Shown: piece by piece, positions 22,497 to 32,994 of the stretch
Numbering within the stretch: the stretch's first letter is position 1
Layout: every line of letters starts with the position of its first letter
Source of the DNA: Amphiura filiformis
Lineage: Eukaryota; Echinodermata; Ophiuroidea; Amphilepidida; Amphiuridae
Direction: 5' to 3'
DNA length: 64,000 bases
Assembly: GCF_039555335.1 (NCBI RefSeq)
Contig: NC_092644.1
Location: 49,179,281-49,243,280, forward strand
Notes under the pieces: generated by a model
The model's input: the letters and a program-made list of their open reading frames with translations, nothing else
The model's database searches: none
What the model was told of the DNA's origin: nothing
Position numbers and translations under genes: made by a program

Positions 22497-22498
22497 TA

Positions 22499-23265
22499 TT
22501 GCGGTAACATTGTGAAAAATTGCTGTAAATTTGCCCAAAATTATGCTTAACTGTAACCAATCACTGCAAATCAATTGGGACCGATCACCGATTTGATAAA
22601 TCAAAGGAAATTGCGGTATATTTTACAAAGATAGTGTCAAATTTTGATGAATGTGCTAAGGTCGTCAGAAATTGACACAAAAACTGTTAAAACATTGCTG
22701 AATTCTGCATAATGGTGATAAATGAGCAGAAATGCTACTAAATATGTGCGATTTGCCATTTCCTCAATGTGACATGGGGCCTACTAGTCTTGATGGTATG
22801 GTATCGACTTTGTTCTTTGGGTGTACTAGCAATCTTTTGAGCTTTGGCGATGAAAACCTTGGGTTTTTCTGATACGCCTTCTACATGTATACGAAATTGT
22901 GGTAACTTTTTACAAAGATAGGCAGAAATTGCCACAAAATCTGTTAAAACACAGGAAATCTGTGCTGAATTCTACAAAATGGTGATAAATGAGCAGAAAT
23001 GCTGCTATAATTGATTCATTTACATTGACAGTCGCGGGGGTCCTTTCGAACGTTCCAATGAGTCAAATAGGGCCCAAACTTATGCTAGAGTGAACACGAT
23101 AATGCAATTAATTTTCTTACACATAAATATACGGCCAATTCAGAGAGAAAATCTTGTTTGTCGTATAGGGCCTACTATAGTCAATTACTTTTTGTTAACC
23201 CGATGAGCTATATCTTTTCACTAATTATAGATATTTCATAACGTGTTTCCATGTTGAAAGTTGAC
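22499..23265. repeat. Diverged repeat, GATAAATGAGCAGAAATGCT family
   Basis: TGGTGATAAATGAGCAGAAA with AATTGCCACAAAATCTGT occurs here at about 22,710 and 22,930-23,005 and again at 43,990-44,090. Nothing coding is seen. From 23,060 the sequence belongs to the inverted duplicate of 53,690-54,330. Confidence 0.6.
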
Positions 23266-23273
23266 AAGCTACT

Positions 23274-23405
23274 CAGTGTTCGAAATATGCCTCAAAAAGT
23301 TACAGGCCAGCCGGGCTTGACTTTAAAAAGTTACCGGCCAGATGCCAGTCAGAAAAGTTACCGGCCAGGCCAATGGCCGGCTGACCGGCCCTATTTCAAA
23401 CGCTG
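23274..23405. mobile_element. hAT-type MITE
   Basis: The 132-bp element has ends CAGTGTTCGAAATATGCC and GGCCCTATTTCAAACGCTG (inverted), and a perfect 8-bp target duplication AAGCTACT at 23,266-23,273 and 23,406-23,413. The interior is a run of TTACCGGCCAG words. The paralogous site at 54,085-54,092 (opposite strand) is empty. Confidence 0.92.
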
Positions 23406-23697
23406 AAGCTACTTCTACTTGTTTTAAAGAGAGCATTTAATATGCACACAACATAGACAATTAAATGAAGATGATTTATTTGTGTAGGATTTCATTTAAT
23501 GCAACTATTTTTTATTTTATATACCTCATTATAATCAAGAACATAAGAAAATATTGTAAAGGCCATAAATATACGCACTTATGCATAGAGAGACAAACAT
23601 GATTAAAATTAATCTGTTCTTTTCATTCTCGATCATTAACCTTTGGAACATTTCACATGCATGCCGTTTGTCTCAATGTCTTCTCGGGCCATAGTAA

Positions 23698-24045
23698 TTT
23701 AAAGGTGTATTTCGTGATCCTAGCATCCTCTATTTAGGTCATTTTTCATTAGATATCCACGAAAAAAACCTATTCCCAAAATTTCAGTTGATTCCGATTT
23801 TGCGTTCGTGAGTTATGCATGATTATGTGTATTACACTGCTCTATAGACAATGCGTTGTAATTTCGTTCTGGTGCACCAGAACGAAATTCAAATTTCACG
23901 ATATCTTTGCTAAACGGATTAATCTGCAAAAAATATTTTGTACATAAACATTATGTAGCCAGAGGTTTCCAGTGATATAAAAATCTCAACTTTTTTTGAG
24001 AAAAGTGGGGGGACGAGGCTGTGGATCACGAAATGTCCTTTTAAA
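23698..24045. mobile_element. MITE with TTTCGTGATCC inverted repeats
   Basis: The ends TTTAAAGGTGTATTTCGTGA and TCACGAAATGTCCTTTTAAA are inverted. The paralogous inverted copy near 53,784-53,797 lacks the element. Relatives lie at 62,829-63,174 (whole) and at 50,750 and 52,421 (fragments). Interior marks are CTGCAAAAAATATTTTGTAC and AAAGTGGGGGGA. Confidence 0.85.
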
Positions 24046-24660
24046 TCGTGAAACCGTAGAACGATCTGTTGGTCAGCATAGATATTGAATACAATTGAAT
24101 CCTATATCACATCAATTCAAAGCTACACCCTTTTTTGAAATACTTATTACCAGAGACTTAAAATGTATGTATAGTATAAATATTTGCGATTTACATTTTC
24201 CCACTTGTGTCATGGAGCCTTTAATATTGTTTTGTACTTGCAATGTCCAATTTACAATTTACCTGCGTTTTACAAGTGTTTTGTAAAATTTGCATTTCAT
24301 GCAGCGCCTCTCTATTATATTGTTTACCCATCCTTGGCTCTACAAGTATACTGATAATAATTTGTATACTGGAACTGCACCTATATGGAGGGATTTCCCT
24401 CTCTCTCCTAGTCCCTTCTCCCCTCCTTCTTCCCTCCCCCTCTCCTTTCTCTCTTTTCCACCTGTACTGGGAGGGGCAGGGGCCCAGAAATGGGAATATT
24501 GCCATCCCTCCCCACCCCAGCAAATATGCCACTGCCTATAGCCTGAACCCCCCTTGAACTCCAAGAATCACTTTCCATACAAATGATTCATTTGAAATGA
24601 ACTATTAAATGTAAAAAAAGCATTATGCAAATAGTGTCCTCTTGCTCTACTGAGGTCTGC
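24046..24660. repeat. Spacer shared with 44,145-44,337
   Basis: CTGCACCTATATGGAGGGAT and the following CT-rich tract (CTCTCTCC, CCCTCCTTCTTCCCTCC) recur at 44,225-44,325. Frames open on both strands here reflect the low-complexity pyrimidine tract. Confidence 0.7.
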
Positions 24661-25151
24661 ATGTAGATGTTAGGAGAACTTTTCCTATTTGATGAATGGG
24701 TGACATATGAGACAAGCCTGCCAGGTGGTAGATCACTGGTATGAAGTAAATGATATGCTGATAGGATTGGTGCAAGTTCTTCAGCACATTCGTCAGAATC
24801 CTAGCCGGATCCAGGAGCTGGATCCTTTTATATACACAATTGGGGAAATAGTATGAATGTAGATGTTAGGAGAACTTTTCCTATTTGATGAATGGGTGAC
24901 ATATGAGACAAGCATAGCAGGTGGTAGATCACTGGTTTGAAGACTGAGTAAATGATGCTGATAGGACCAATGCAAGTTCTTCAGCACATTCGTCAGAATC
25001 CTAGCTGGAATCTGGTCAGAACCTTTTGTATAATACACAATTAAAGTATTTGGGAAATAGTATGAATCCTATGATATCAGCATTTAAAAAGAAAACCATA
25101 CCAAATTATTTAATTTATAATTCCTGGATTTTTGTTTATAGATTACTTGCA
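24661..25151 (+). repeat. Tandemly duplicated zinc-finger upstream module
   Basis: ATGTAGATGTTAGGAGAACT ... GGTGACATATGAGACAAGC ... GGTAGATCACTGGT occurs at 24,661 and again at 24,857, an offset of 196 bp. Only the second copy continues through GATATCAGCATTTAAAAAGA to the acceptor-like TTTTTGTTTATAG before the gene at 25,152. Confidence 0.75.
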
Positions 25152-26222
25152 ATGGAGATGCCTTCAAAGTTACAGACTTTCTGCTGTTATACCTGCAACC
25201 GATGGTGGCACTGTTTTGATCAGTACAGAAAACACAAAAGAAGACACCATACAATGCATCGGGGGATATTTTCTATGCAGATACAACAAACCACTATAGA
25301 TAAATCAATTCAGAGTAGGAAATGTTTTGTTGCAAAGACACATTTGACAAAACATACAGGAATTGACACAGGTGATAAACAATATCATTGCATGGAATGT
25401 GGCAAGTGGTTTAAGTGGAAATGGCAGTTGACTAGACACATACGCATTCATACTGAGAAACCATTTCTATGTATGGAATGTGGCAAGTGTTTTAAATGGG
25501 AGACGGAATTGACAAGACACACAAGATTCCATACTGCTGATAAACCATTTCAATGCACGGAGTGTGACAAGTGTTTTGCAAAGAAATCAAATTTGACAAA
25601 ACACACAATTGTTCACACTGGTGATAAACCATTTCCATGCACAGAGTGCGACAAGTGTTATGCAAGGAAACAAGATTTGACAAAACACAAACGCATTCAC
25701 ACTGGAGATTATAAGCCATTCCAGTGCATGGAATGTGGCAAGTGTTTTAGATTGAAGAAAGAATTGAAACAACACGCAATATTTCACACTGGTGGTAAAC
25801 CATTTCAATGCACCGAGTGTGAAATGTGTTTTGCAAGGAAATCAAGATTGACTATACACACAATTGTTCACAATGGTGAAAAACCATTCCAATGCTCTGA
25901 GTGTGACAAGTGTTTTGCAAGGAAAGGAGATTTGACAAAACACAAACACATTCACAATGGAGATAAGCCATTCGGGTGCATGGAATGTGGCAAGTGTTTT
26001 AAATTGAAGACAACTTTAACATCACACATGATTGTTCACACTGGTGATAAACCATTTCAATGCAGGGAGTGTGACAAGTGTTTTGCAAGGAAATCAGATT
26101 TGAAAAAACACCACAAATACATTCACATTGGAGATAAACCATTCCAGTGCATAGAGTGTGGCAAGGGTTTTATAAGGAAATCACAATTGACAAAACACAC
26201 ACATTCACAGGGTCCGCATTAA
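25152..26222 (+). CDS. C2H2 zinc-finger protein, nine full fingers and a broken tenth
   Basis: The 356-residue product begins at the conserved Met 11 bases after TTGTTTATAG. The divergent N-terminal finger (CYTC...RWWHCF...HKRRHH) is followed by a short linker and a degenerate finger that has lost both cysteines (QSRKCFVAKTHLTKH). Nine canonical fingers follow; the second linker is HTEKPF. The tenth finger begins CIECGKGFIRKSQLTKH, but its second histidine is gone because a hAT-type MITE is inserted at 26,208. The stop (26,220-26,222) lies in the MITE. The ancestral end, [11 protein letters not shown] plus stop, is still readable behind the MITE at about 26,383-26,415. It is probably a nuclear nucleic-acid-binding protein like its paralogues; the loss of the last finger probably has limited effect. 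Confidence 0.85.
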   Translation: MEMPSKLQTFCCYTCNRWWHCFDQYRKHKRRHHTMHRGIFSMQIQQTTIDKSIQSRKCFVAKTHLTKHTGIDTGDKQYHCMECGKWFKWKWQLTRHIRIHTEKPFLCMECGKCFKWETELTRHTRFHTADKPFQCTECDKCFAKKSNLTKHTIVHTGDKPFPCTECDKCYARKQDLTKHKRIHTGDYKPFQCMECGKCFRLKKELKQHAIFHTGGKPFQCTECEMCFARKSRLTIHTIVHNGEKPFQCSECDKCFARKGDLTKHKHIHNGDKPFGCMECGKCFKLKTTLTSHMIVHTGDKPFQCRECDKCFARKSDLKKHHKYIHIGDKPFQCIECGKGFIRKSQLTKHTHSQGPH

Positions 26223-26372
26223 GCAATTTTATTTGTGTAGCAAAAATGCTCACCAAATTTGGAAGCCAATGCTTATCAATGGTACAAAATTGCTACACAT
26301 TCCAAAATTGTGTAGCAAATGACAAAAATTGTATAGCATTTTGCTACTGCTACGCACTTATTGCGGACACTG
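26208..26372. mobile_element. hAT-type MITE inside the last finger codons
   Basis: The 165-bp element starts CAGGGTCCGCATTAAGC and ends GCACTTATTGCGGACACTG, inverted repeats with one mismatch in the first five bases. The flanks CACATTCA and CACATGTCA resemble an 8-bp target duplication that lost one base. GTGTAGCAAAAATGC and GCATTTTGCTAC also pair internally. Paralogues at 36,745-36,790 and 41,930-41,976 show the uninterrupted end of the gene. Confidence 0.85.
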
Positions 26373-26415
26373 CACATGTCACGCATTCACACTGGTGATA
26401 AACCATTTTCAGGGT

Positions 26416-27604
26416 AAAAACCCTACTCTTCCACCCAACTCGTCCATGTTTTCCATTTTTCCAAATTTTTTAAGTTAATGTATTCAACAATATATTCAAA
26501 TTGCAAAATGTGCGCATAAAAAGTGCTTTTAAAAATAATTGTAGTATAGAAGTAAAGGAAGTGAATACTAGTTTGCATACTTCACTTTAATAGGAGTATA
26601 GACTAATTATACCAAAACAGATTTGACACTGCAAGTTTGAAACAGCTCGGTAAATGACTTAATCGGCAAATAGTGTGCCAAAAAGTGCCTTTGAAAATAA
26701 GTGTAGTATATATTCATTTTTACCCTAGATGGGTTTACTGTTGATGCGAGAGGTCATATAGCATTGCCAAATTTTGTAACACAGCTGAGCATAAAAATCC
26801 CTTCTTATTGACAATATGTTCCAGTCAGAAGCCAGACACTACTCTCCGTAGAAGTCAGGTGGTGTATGACGTGCAGTCCCTAAATTCAGTAAATTTTCAT
26901 CGTCAACCGTGTAATTGAATTTTTTGTACAGCTCGATCATGCATAATGTGAAATTTCCATCATAGCATTTAATACGATCCAAGTCTTTGTGCCTATTTTC
27001 ATTTTTTGATAATGCAGAGTTGCAGCGTATGTCAAGTGCAGGGCAATACACCTATTTTTCACCTATCACTATGGTAATTAATCATTAATATGGTTTGGCA
27101 CATCAAACTAGACTCAAACTATACTTTATCTGAATATATATGATGAGAGCAATACATTGGTATGGGTTTTTTTTTAAAGATTTAACTTTGAAATGGCTGC
27201 CTAAGCTACCCTTTGCTAACCTTGTTTGAAATTTGAGATAGTGAACCTTATTTGATATTTGAGCAAACTTTATTTGAAATTAGTGATGCTAACCTTGTTT
27301 GAAATTTGAGATAGTGAACCTTATTTGATATTTGAGCAAACTTTATTTGAAATTAGTGATCCTTAGAAGTAAAGAACCTTATTTGTAATTAGTAATGTTG
27401 AACCTTAGGAATAGGACCTATTATAATACATGTAGCCTAAGTGATAATGAACTTTAGCATGTTTAGAGATGGCGAACTTTAGGTATAGTGGTCCTTGGAG
27501 ATAGTGGGATGTTATTGCAACTACATGTATACAAAATATGGCTTAACAATGAAAATAAATAATTGTTTTACTTATGACAGCCATGGTGTTTTTGGTGGTT
27601 TTAA
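26416..27604. repeat. Duplicated 3' flank of the zinc-finger unit
   Basis: The stretch is nearly identical to DNA after 37,679 and, to about 27,060, after 42,133. It includes a local direct repeat of GAACCTTATTTGATATTTGAG and AACTTTATTTGAAATTAGTG (27,240-27,360), single in the copy near 38,460. No gene is seen. Confidence 0.8.
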
Positions 27605-28200
27605 CCATCAGGAGCTTATTATGGTATACAAAGACCTGTTTTAGAGTATTTTGACATAGCATGGCACTCATCTTTAACTGCTGGCCAATCTAAATCACTT
27701 GAACAGCTGCAGAGAAGAGCTTGCAGGATAGTCCTGGGCAGGAATTTCACATCTTATTCTGAAGCACTGAGTGATTGTGATCTGGACTCTCTCTGTTCCC
27801 AAATAATTCCAGAACAAATGATTTACTTTCCCTGTCAGGGGCAGAGTCCATGGTCGCAACCCTACATAATGCTGACAAATTGTCCCAGCTTTTTGCCAGA
27901 ACTTTGCGCTTCCAGGGTAGCCCCATCCCATTTTTTTATTACTTTATTGAATAATTAGCGGTTTTTCATAATTATTACCTGCCCAGGACTGTCCTGCTAA
28001 CTTAATTCATTCAGCCCCCATCATTGTTTTTATATGCCATTGTGTTGACTTTTATGAAATTTTGTAATATAAATATTGTAATTTTGATTGTTGTATATAA
28101 TATCATATATTTTTGATGTGTTTTAAAATTGTAAGTTTCCATGTAATTCAGCCTTACGGCTGCGATATGAAATAAAATAAACATTACTACTACTACTAAG
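27605..28200 (+). mobile_element. 3' end of a LINE (CR1/L2-like reverse transcriptase tail)
   Basis: A decayed frame reads RPVLEYFDIAWHSSLTAG, then SKSLEQLQRRACRIVLG and SYSEALSDCDLDSL, typical of the region after the RT domain of CR1/L2-group LINEs. It ends in a FARTLRFQGSPIPFF-like stretch just before a stop. A 3' UTR with ACTACTACTACTAAG at its end follows, the usual microsatellite-like LINE tail. The copy is 5'-truncated and frameshifted, so inactive. A second copy, at 38,755-39,350, arose by the segmental duplication. Confidence 0.75.
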
Positions 28201-28301
28201 TCATTAAAAAATCATGAACCATTTATTCCAATGATGCACATTGAAATTATTTCTCTAATATGTTAACAACACATTCCCAAAATTAATATAAATACCGTAG
28301 A

Positions 28302-29179
28302 ATGGGGTGAATAGGGACAGTTTGGGCACTCTCTAGATTGTAGTTTTTTTCCTGTAGCCCCACAAGCCAAACTTTTGAGGGTATATTATGTCCACCCATG
28401 ATGCCTTTAATCCACCATAATAATATAAAAAAAATTGAATATATGTGGGGGGTATATATTTTTTAAATAAAAGTTTGGTGTCCCTATTGACCCCCGACTT
28501 CGGGGTCAATAGGGACAGCACTGGTCTTGATAAGGAAAGTACAACTTTGAAGGAGTTTACATGCATTTTTACCCCCACATAGATGGAAACGGACACCAAG
28601 TGTGTTTTAAAAATAATAGAGACATGTCAGGGTAATTCATACCATCATAACTGATTAAAATCTGATTTCTTTACAACGTTAATCAGGCTCGTCGTGGTAA
28701 AGAAGTAGGTAGGTATGGTAGGGTGTTGGGGTAGTGGGATCAGGGTGGTGGAGTATGAGAAAAGGTATCAGGGTGGTAGAGGTACCGTAGTAGATTAAAG
28801 TGGTGGTGGTGGAGCAGTGGATAGGGTGGTGGGGTAGGGGATAGGGTGGTGGGGTAGATGGGTGGGGGTAGGATGGTGGAGTGCTGGGGTAGGGGGTGGG
28901 GTAGTGAGTTCTGGCAGTGGCATGATAGTATTAGGGGTGGATGAGGGTGGTAGCCTGGTAGGGTGGTGTGGTAGTGGGGTAGGGTAGTGAGGATGGTAGG
29001 CTTAATGAGGCTAGTGGGGTCAAGGTGTGGTGTAGTGATTTAAGGGTGGTGGTGGTAGGGTTTAGGTGGTGGGGTAGGTTCATGAGGGTAGTGGGGTAAG
29101 GGTGGAGCAGGGTAGGGTGATAGGATAGGGTGTGGTGGGGTAAGGGTGGTTGTGGCAAGGGTTTCCCTATTCACCCCAT
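28302..29179. mobile_element. TIR element with internal GGTGGGGTAG minisatellite
   Basis: The ends ATGGGGTGAATAGGGACAG and TTTCCCTATTCACCCCAT are inverted repeats. Most of 28,690-29,155 is GT-rich, built of GGTGGGGTAG-like words. The sister flank near 39,452 lacks the element and continues with different sequence. No protein is encoded. Confidence 0.7.
28690..29155. repeat. GGTGGGGTAG minisatellite
   Basis: Irregular tandem G-rich words (GGGTGGTGGGGTAGG) occur on the + strand. Several G-runs lie close enough to suggest possible G-quadruplex formation; that is inference. Confidence 0.8.
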
Positions 29180-30764
29180 ATTAGGTGACATTTATCTGAA
29201 AAATATTTTAAAAATTGTTATAAAAATTCATAAAATTATAAAAAAGTCAGAATTATTAAATAATCTTTTAGAGAAAGTTGTAGGACCTGGCAGGCTAGGT
29301 CCTGGTGAATTTCCAGCTCATTTTCTAAAATAGTGGCCGTGGGAGCAGGAAAGTTTTGACCACCCTGTTTTTAGAACTTTTTAGATAATTTTATTTTGGA
29401 CACCCTGTATCCTAAATTTATTCTTTCACATCTGCTGAACCATTTTCTAAATACTGTTTGATTGCTCTTTCAATCTGTGGAAAAAATGAGATTTCAAAAA
29501 CTTTTCTCTTTCCTGAATTTTGACCAACTTTGAGAAATTTGCACCAAAAATGGTCAAAAAATGCAAAATTTTCAAAAAAATCATAAAAAAGCCTGATTTT
29601 CGCTCAAATTTCAAATATTTTTGGTGAAGTTGATCAAAATTCAAAAAAATGAAAAAACGGTCCCTAGATATTCTTATCTAGTTTTTAAAAATTAATAAAA
29701 AAAAAAATGTGGCCAAACAATTTTTTTGTTACGTTACCTGAAAAAATTTGGGCCAAAAAACCTGTTTTTGGGGATTTTCTCCAAAAATGAGCATTTTGGC
29801 CCAAATTGGACCTCACAGATGAATTCATCAAGTCATTTCCATTCTAAAAATGTATACTTTTATATTCTTTAGACTAATAATTTAGCAGTTATGAGGCCCG
29901 AAAGTTTTCATAATTCCAGGGTTCAGACCAACCTTAACCAGCGTTCTTGAAAATGAGAAGCTTAATGAATTAACACGATTTAGAAATAATTTCTTCATAT
30001 TTTTTGGTACAAAAGTACCAATATTTTCAAACACCTAAATTAGCTAAAATTTAGGACATGTTACAAAACTATATTTTCTAGAATTTCAGAGAATACTTTA
30101 AATATTGGCGGTTATTTTTTACACAATGACGTCAACTAGGCAATGGCCTATACTTCTAACATACACTATTTGTAGAGGTCACGCGTCAATGGTGAGCGCA
30201 CTGAGTATTGTGTATAGGAAAAGCGGACAGTAACTACAGTATGTATGGCCTACTACTAGTATATAAAGTAAATCCGAACTGGTTTGCAGTTTGCTGAAGG
30301 TCGAATCCCGCAGGCCACACCGCGCAAGTTATACAAATTAGCTCCCGGCGATACACTGCAGATCGCAGAACTGTGTGCATGGTTTACCATCACTCTGCCT
30401 ACCTATATAGTTATGTACAATACTGTACGAGTCCCGGTATGAGTTTCTTATGAGTGCATGTCCATCTTAATAATAAGTCGGTTCGTACTTTTCATAAACT
30501 ACTTTTGAATCATAACTTTCGTGACCGAGGATATCTTGCAACTCACGTGGCTTCGTCTGGCAAATTCTTAATGAATAAATTCACTTCACTTAATGAGTAA
30601 GTCGTACTTGATTGTCAGTTTTACCTCCGAGTAATGAAAAACTCTAACATGATCATGATTGGTCAATTTGGCTCCACGGAGCAAAAAGTCAGCTACTGGC
30701 GTAGCAGCTCCACGCCATGGCGGTTGCGGCCTACCATATCAGTATCCCATATGATATTTCTATT
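29180..30764. other. Spacer without recognised gene
   Basis: AT-rich. Around 29,510-29,820 there are many AAATTTTTGGCCAAAA-like words. No coding frame with family features. Confidence 0.4.
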
Positions 30765-30924
30765 CAGTATCGAAGTTACGTAATGTTACTATGTCAACAG
30801 GATCACGCTCTTGAGTATTGAACCACGATCGAAACGATCACCACACAAAGTGTATGGCACTCGAAGGCATATCAAAATAGCGTGATCCGGTAACCAAGAT
30901 AATTACGTAACCACTTCGATGCTG
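30765..30924. mobile_element. Short MITE with CAGTATCGAAGT ends
   Basis: The ends CAGTATCGAAGTTACGTAAT and ATTACGTAACCACTTCGATG-CTG are imperfect inverted repeats, and GGATCACGCT/AGCGTGATCC pairs inside. The CAG...CTG ends suggest hAT; no 8-bp duplication was found. Confidence 0.6.
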
Positions 30925-31570
30925 AATTGCAAGAAAATTTTATTTGTTGTCACGTAAATCACAGGTTTCGTTTAAATTAACTACCTGGAAATTAAATTAA
31001 CTAATTAGTGAGGACTGGTATTTTGCTGTGGATATGTTTAACTGCAATTTTGATGTAAAACATTTGAAATCCGCTGTAAAAAATGTGATAATATTCAACT
31101 CTTTGAGAAAATATTTATATAAAGGAATGCATGTAAAAGCAGGTGCAATACAATGTACATTATTGACATACTATCACTCTCTTTATCTACGTCAATAATA
31201 GAATAATCGATTTCAATCGAATTGAATACCTTGCCCCATTTTGAGTTTGTAGTTGACTACTGAGCGACCTAAGCGATCGATTGCTAGCCAATCAGATAGA
31301 GCTCCTTCAGTTTCTTGCGTTCAGTGAAATACCACTCGCCTGTCGCTCACTACCACTCGCCCGTCGCTCACCAACGGAGTATTAAATTTATATTTATTGT
31401 ATAGGGGGTCGACACTGTGCAAAGTTTAACAAACCGTAACCCGCTTCTGGATATCGTTTGAAGTCAAATGATATACCATTTTAAGTTTATGATGTTTATT
31501 TTTAAACACGAAATAAAACAAAATTGACGGGGAGGAATTTACGGCTCATTCCCGTGAATGGTCACAATTA
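30925..31570. other. Spacer; one short tandem repeat
   Basis: CCACTCGCCTGTCGCTCAC and CCACTCGCCCGTCGCTCAC are adjacent copies at about 31,331-31,371. No gene is recognised. Confidence 0.4.
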
Positions 31571-31628
31571 TGCTCTCAGGTCCCACAAAACATGTGAAAA
31601 CATTGATATCAGAACCCTTAATACACAA

Positions 31629-31693
31629 GTGTGTGGCAAGTGAAGCATCAGGTTTGGCAATACACATACTGGTGATAAACCATTTCATTACAC
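31629..31693 (+). pseudogene. Single relic finger fragment
   Basis: TGTGTGGCAAGTG, TTTGGCAATACACA and TGGTGATAAACCATTTCATT match the nucleotide pattern of a finger and its TGDKPFH linker in the nearby genes, with internal losses. The same relic is at 40,094-40,163, so it was duplicated with the 5' flank. Confidence 0.7.
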
Positions 31694-32060
31694 AAATGTC
31701 TCAAAAAATTCAAACAAAGGTCTCAAAAACATAGAAAGATCTCAAATAACTCAAAACTTTGACACCCTTGTTTGTTTTTGAGACCTTTGTTTTTTGAGAC
31801 CCTTATTTGTTTTTGAGACATTTGTTTATGAGACCCTTGTTTTTGAGACCTTTATTTGTTTTTGAGACCTTTATTTGTTTTTTGAGACATTTGCTTGTTT
31901 TTTTGAGATCTTTTTGTGTTTAGAGACTTGTTTGTTTTTGAGACCTATGTATGTTTTTTGATACCTTTGTTTCCTTTTTTGAGACCTTTGTTTCCTTTTT
32001 GAGACCTTTGTTTGTTTTTTGAGACCTTTGATTGTTTTTTGAGACATTGTTCAATTTTTG
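31690..32060. repeat. GAGACCTTTGTTTGTTTTT minisatellite
   Basis: About 18 irregular copies of a 19-22-bp word run (TTTGTTTGTTTTTGAGACC). Related blocks are at 40,185-40,550 and 51,195-51,345, each in the 5' flank of a zinc-finger unit or its orphan. Lysine-rich minus-strand frames are by-products. Confidence 0.9.
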
Positions 32061-32127
32061 AATGTTTTGACAGTGATAGCCCCCATGACATAAATTGGGA
32101 CTTGATTCTAAAATCAGAGACATTCAC

Positions 32128-32994
32128 CAGTGTTGTAGGTCTCGAGACCAGGTCTGGGTCTTAAGACCATCTCGAGACCTGGTTTTGCAGTGTCTCGGTC
32201 TCGGATGTCAAGGTCCCGATCTCGGAACTCAAAAGTCTCGGTCTCGGACCTCAAAAGTCTCGGTCTCGAACGTTTTTTTGTTTCGAAACCTGTCGAGACC
32301 TGAAGAAAAAGATATGATTTTCTGTTGTTGTTCATTATTTATTCCTTGCCCTAACTTTCAATGAATGTTGAAGTAATTGTTAAGAATAAAGATACAGAAA
32401 TCATTTTATAAAGTTATAAAAAGTAATTAAAGTTATAAATGAATCATAAGTGGGGGTGTTCGGATGTGCGCGAGGATCCCACTTAACTTTTGCAAGGGGA
32501 TCCGGAACATTCTCCACAGATGAACAAATAGTTGCCCTGTGCAGTGTGCATCTTCTTTTCAGCACGAAAAACACTGCGTTTTGGGCGCAAATATGGTAAT
32601 AAAATTGCTCATTTTTGCGCGCTTCGTGCATTGGTGCTTCCCAGCAATGGCCCTTCACACACTAGCCTAATTTTGCTTCCACCATTTTTGAAATTTTCCC
32701 AAAATTTTGAGGTAAAAATTAAGACAGTGTTAAACTGCGGGTCCAAATTTCTTGAACAGTTGGTACAATGATGGGTTCCCTTTCAAATTCTCATCGGCAC
32801 ACCCCTACTCAAACCAAACTTGAATATCCCCCGGGATTTAACCAAGGTCTCGGTCTCGATCTTGGTCTCGGAACTTAGAGGTCTCGGTCTTGGAAGGGGT
32901 GGTCTTGGTCTCGGAAGGTTTGGTCTCGGTCTCGATCTCGGACGGGCAGGTCTTGTTCTCGGTCTCGGACATAGAGGTCTTGACTACAACACTG
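32128..32994. mobile_element. hAT-type element with GTCTCGGTCTCGG interior
   Basis: The ends CAGTGTTGTAGGTC and GACTACAACACTG are inverted. A perfect 8-bp duplication ACATTCAC lies at 32,120-32,127 and 32,995-33,002; the related flank near 51,405 has one copy and no element. Both inner arms are runs of GGTCTCGGTCTCGG words. The middle (32,330-32,840) is unique and non-coding. Confidence 0.92.

Noticed and set aside
24221..24564. Overlapping frames on both strands in the CT-rich tract
   Set aside because: Low-complexity pyrimidine sequence keeps several frames open at once; the repeat at 44,245 does the same.
30280..30340. GGTCGAATCCCGC resembling a tRNA T arm
   Set aside because: No convincing A box or acceptor stem at the right distance was found.
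31920..32127. Lysine-rich minus-strand peptides (KVSKNKQRSQK-like)
   Set aside because: They are translations of the GAGACC minisatellite and recur at 40,343-40,621 in another block.
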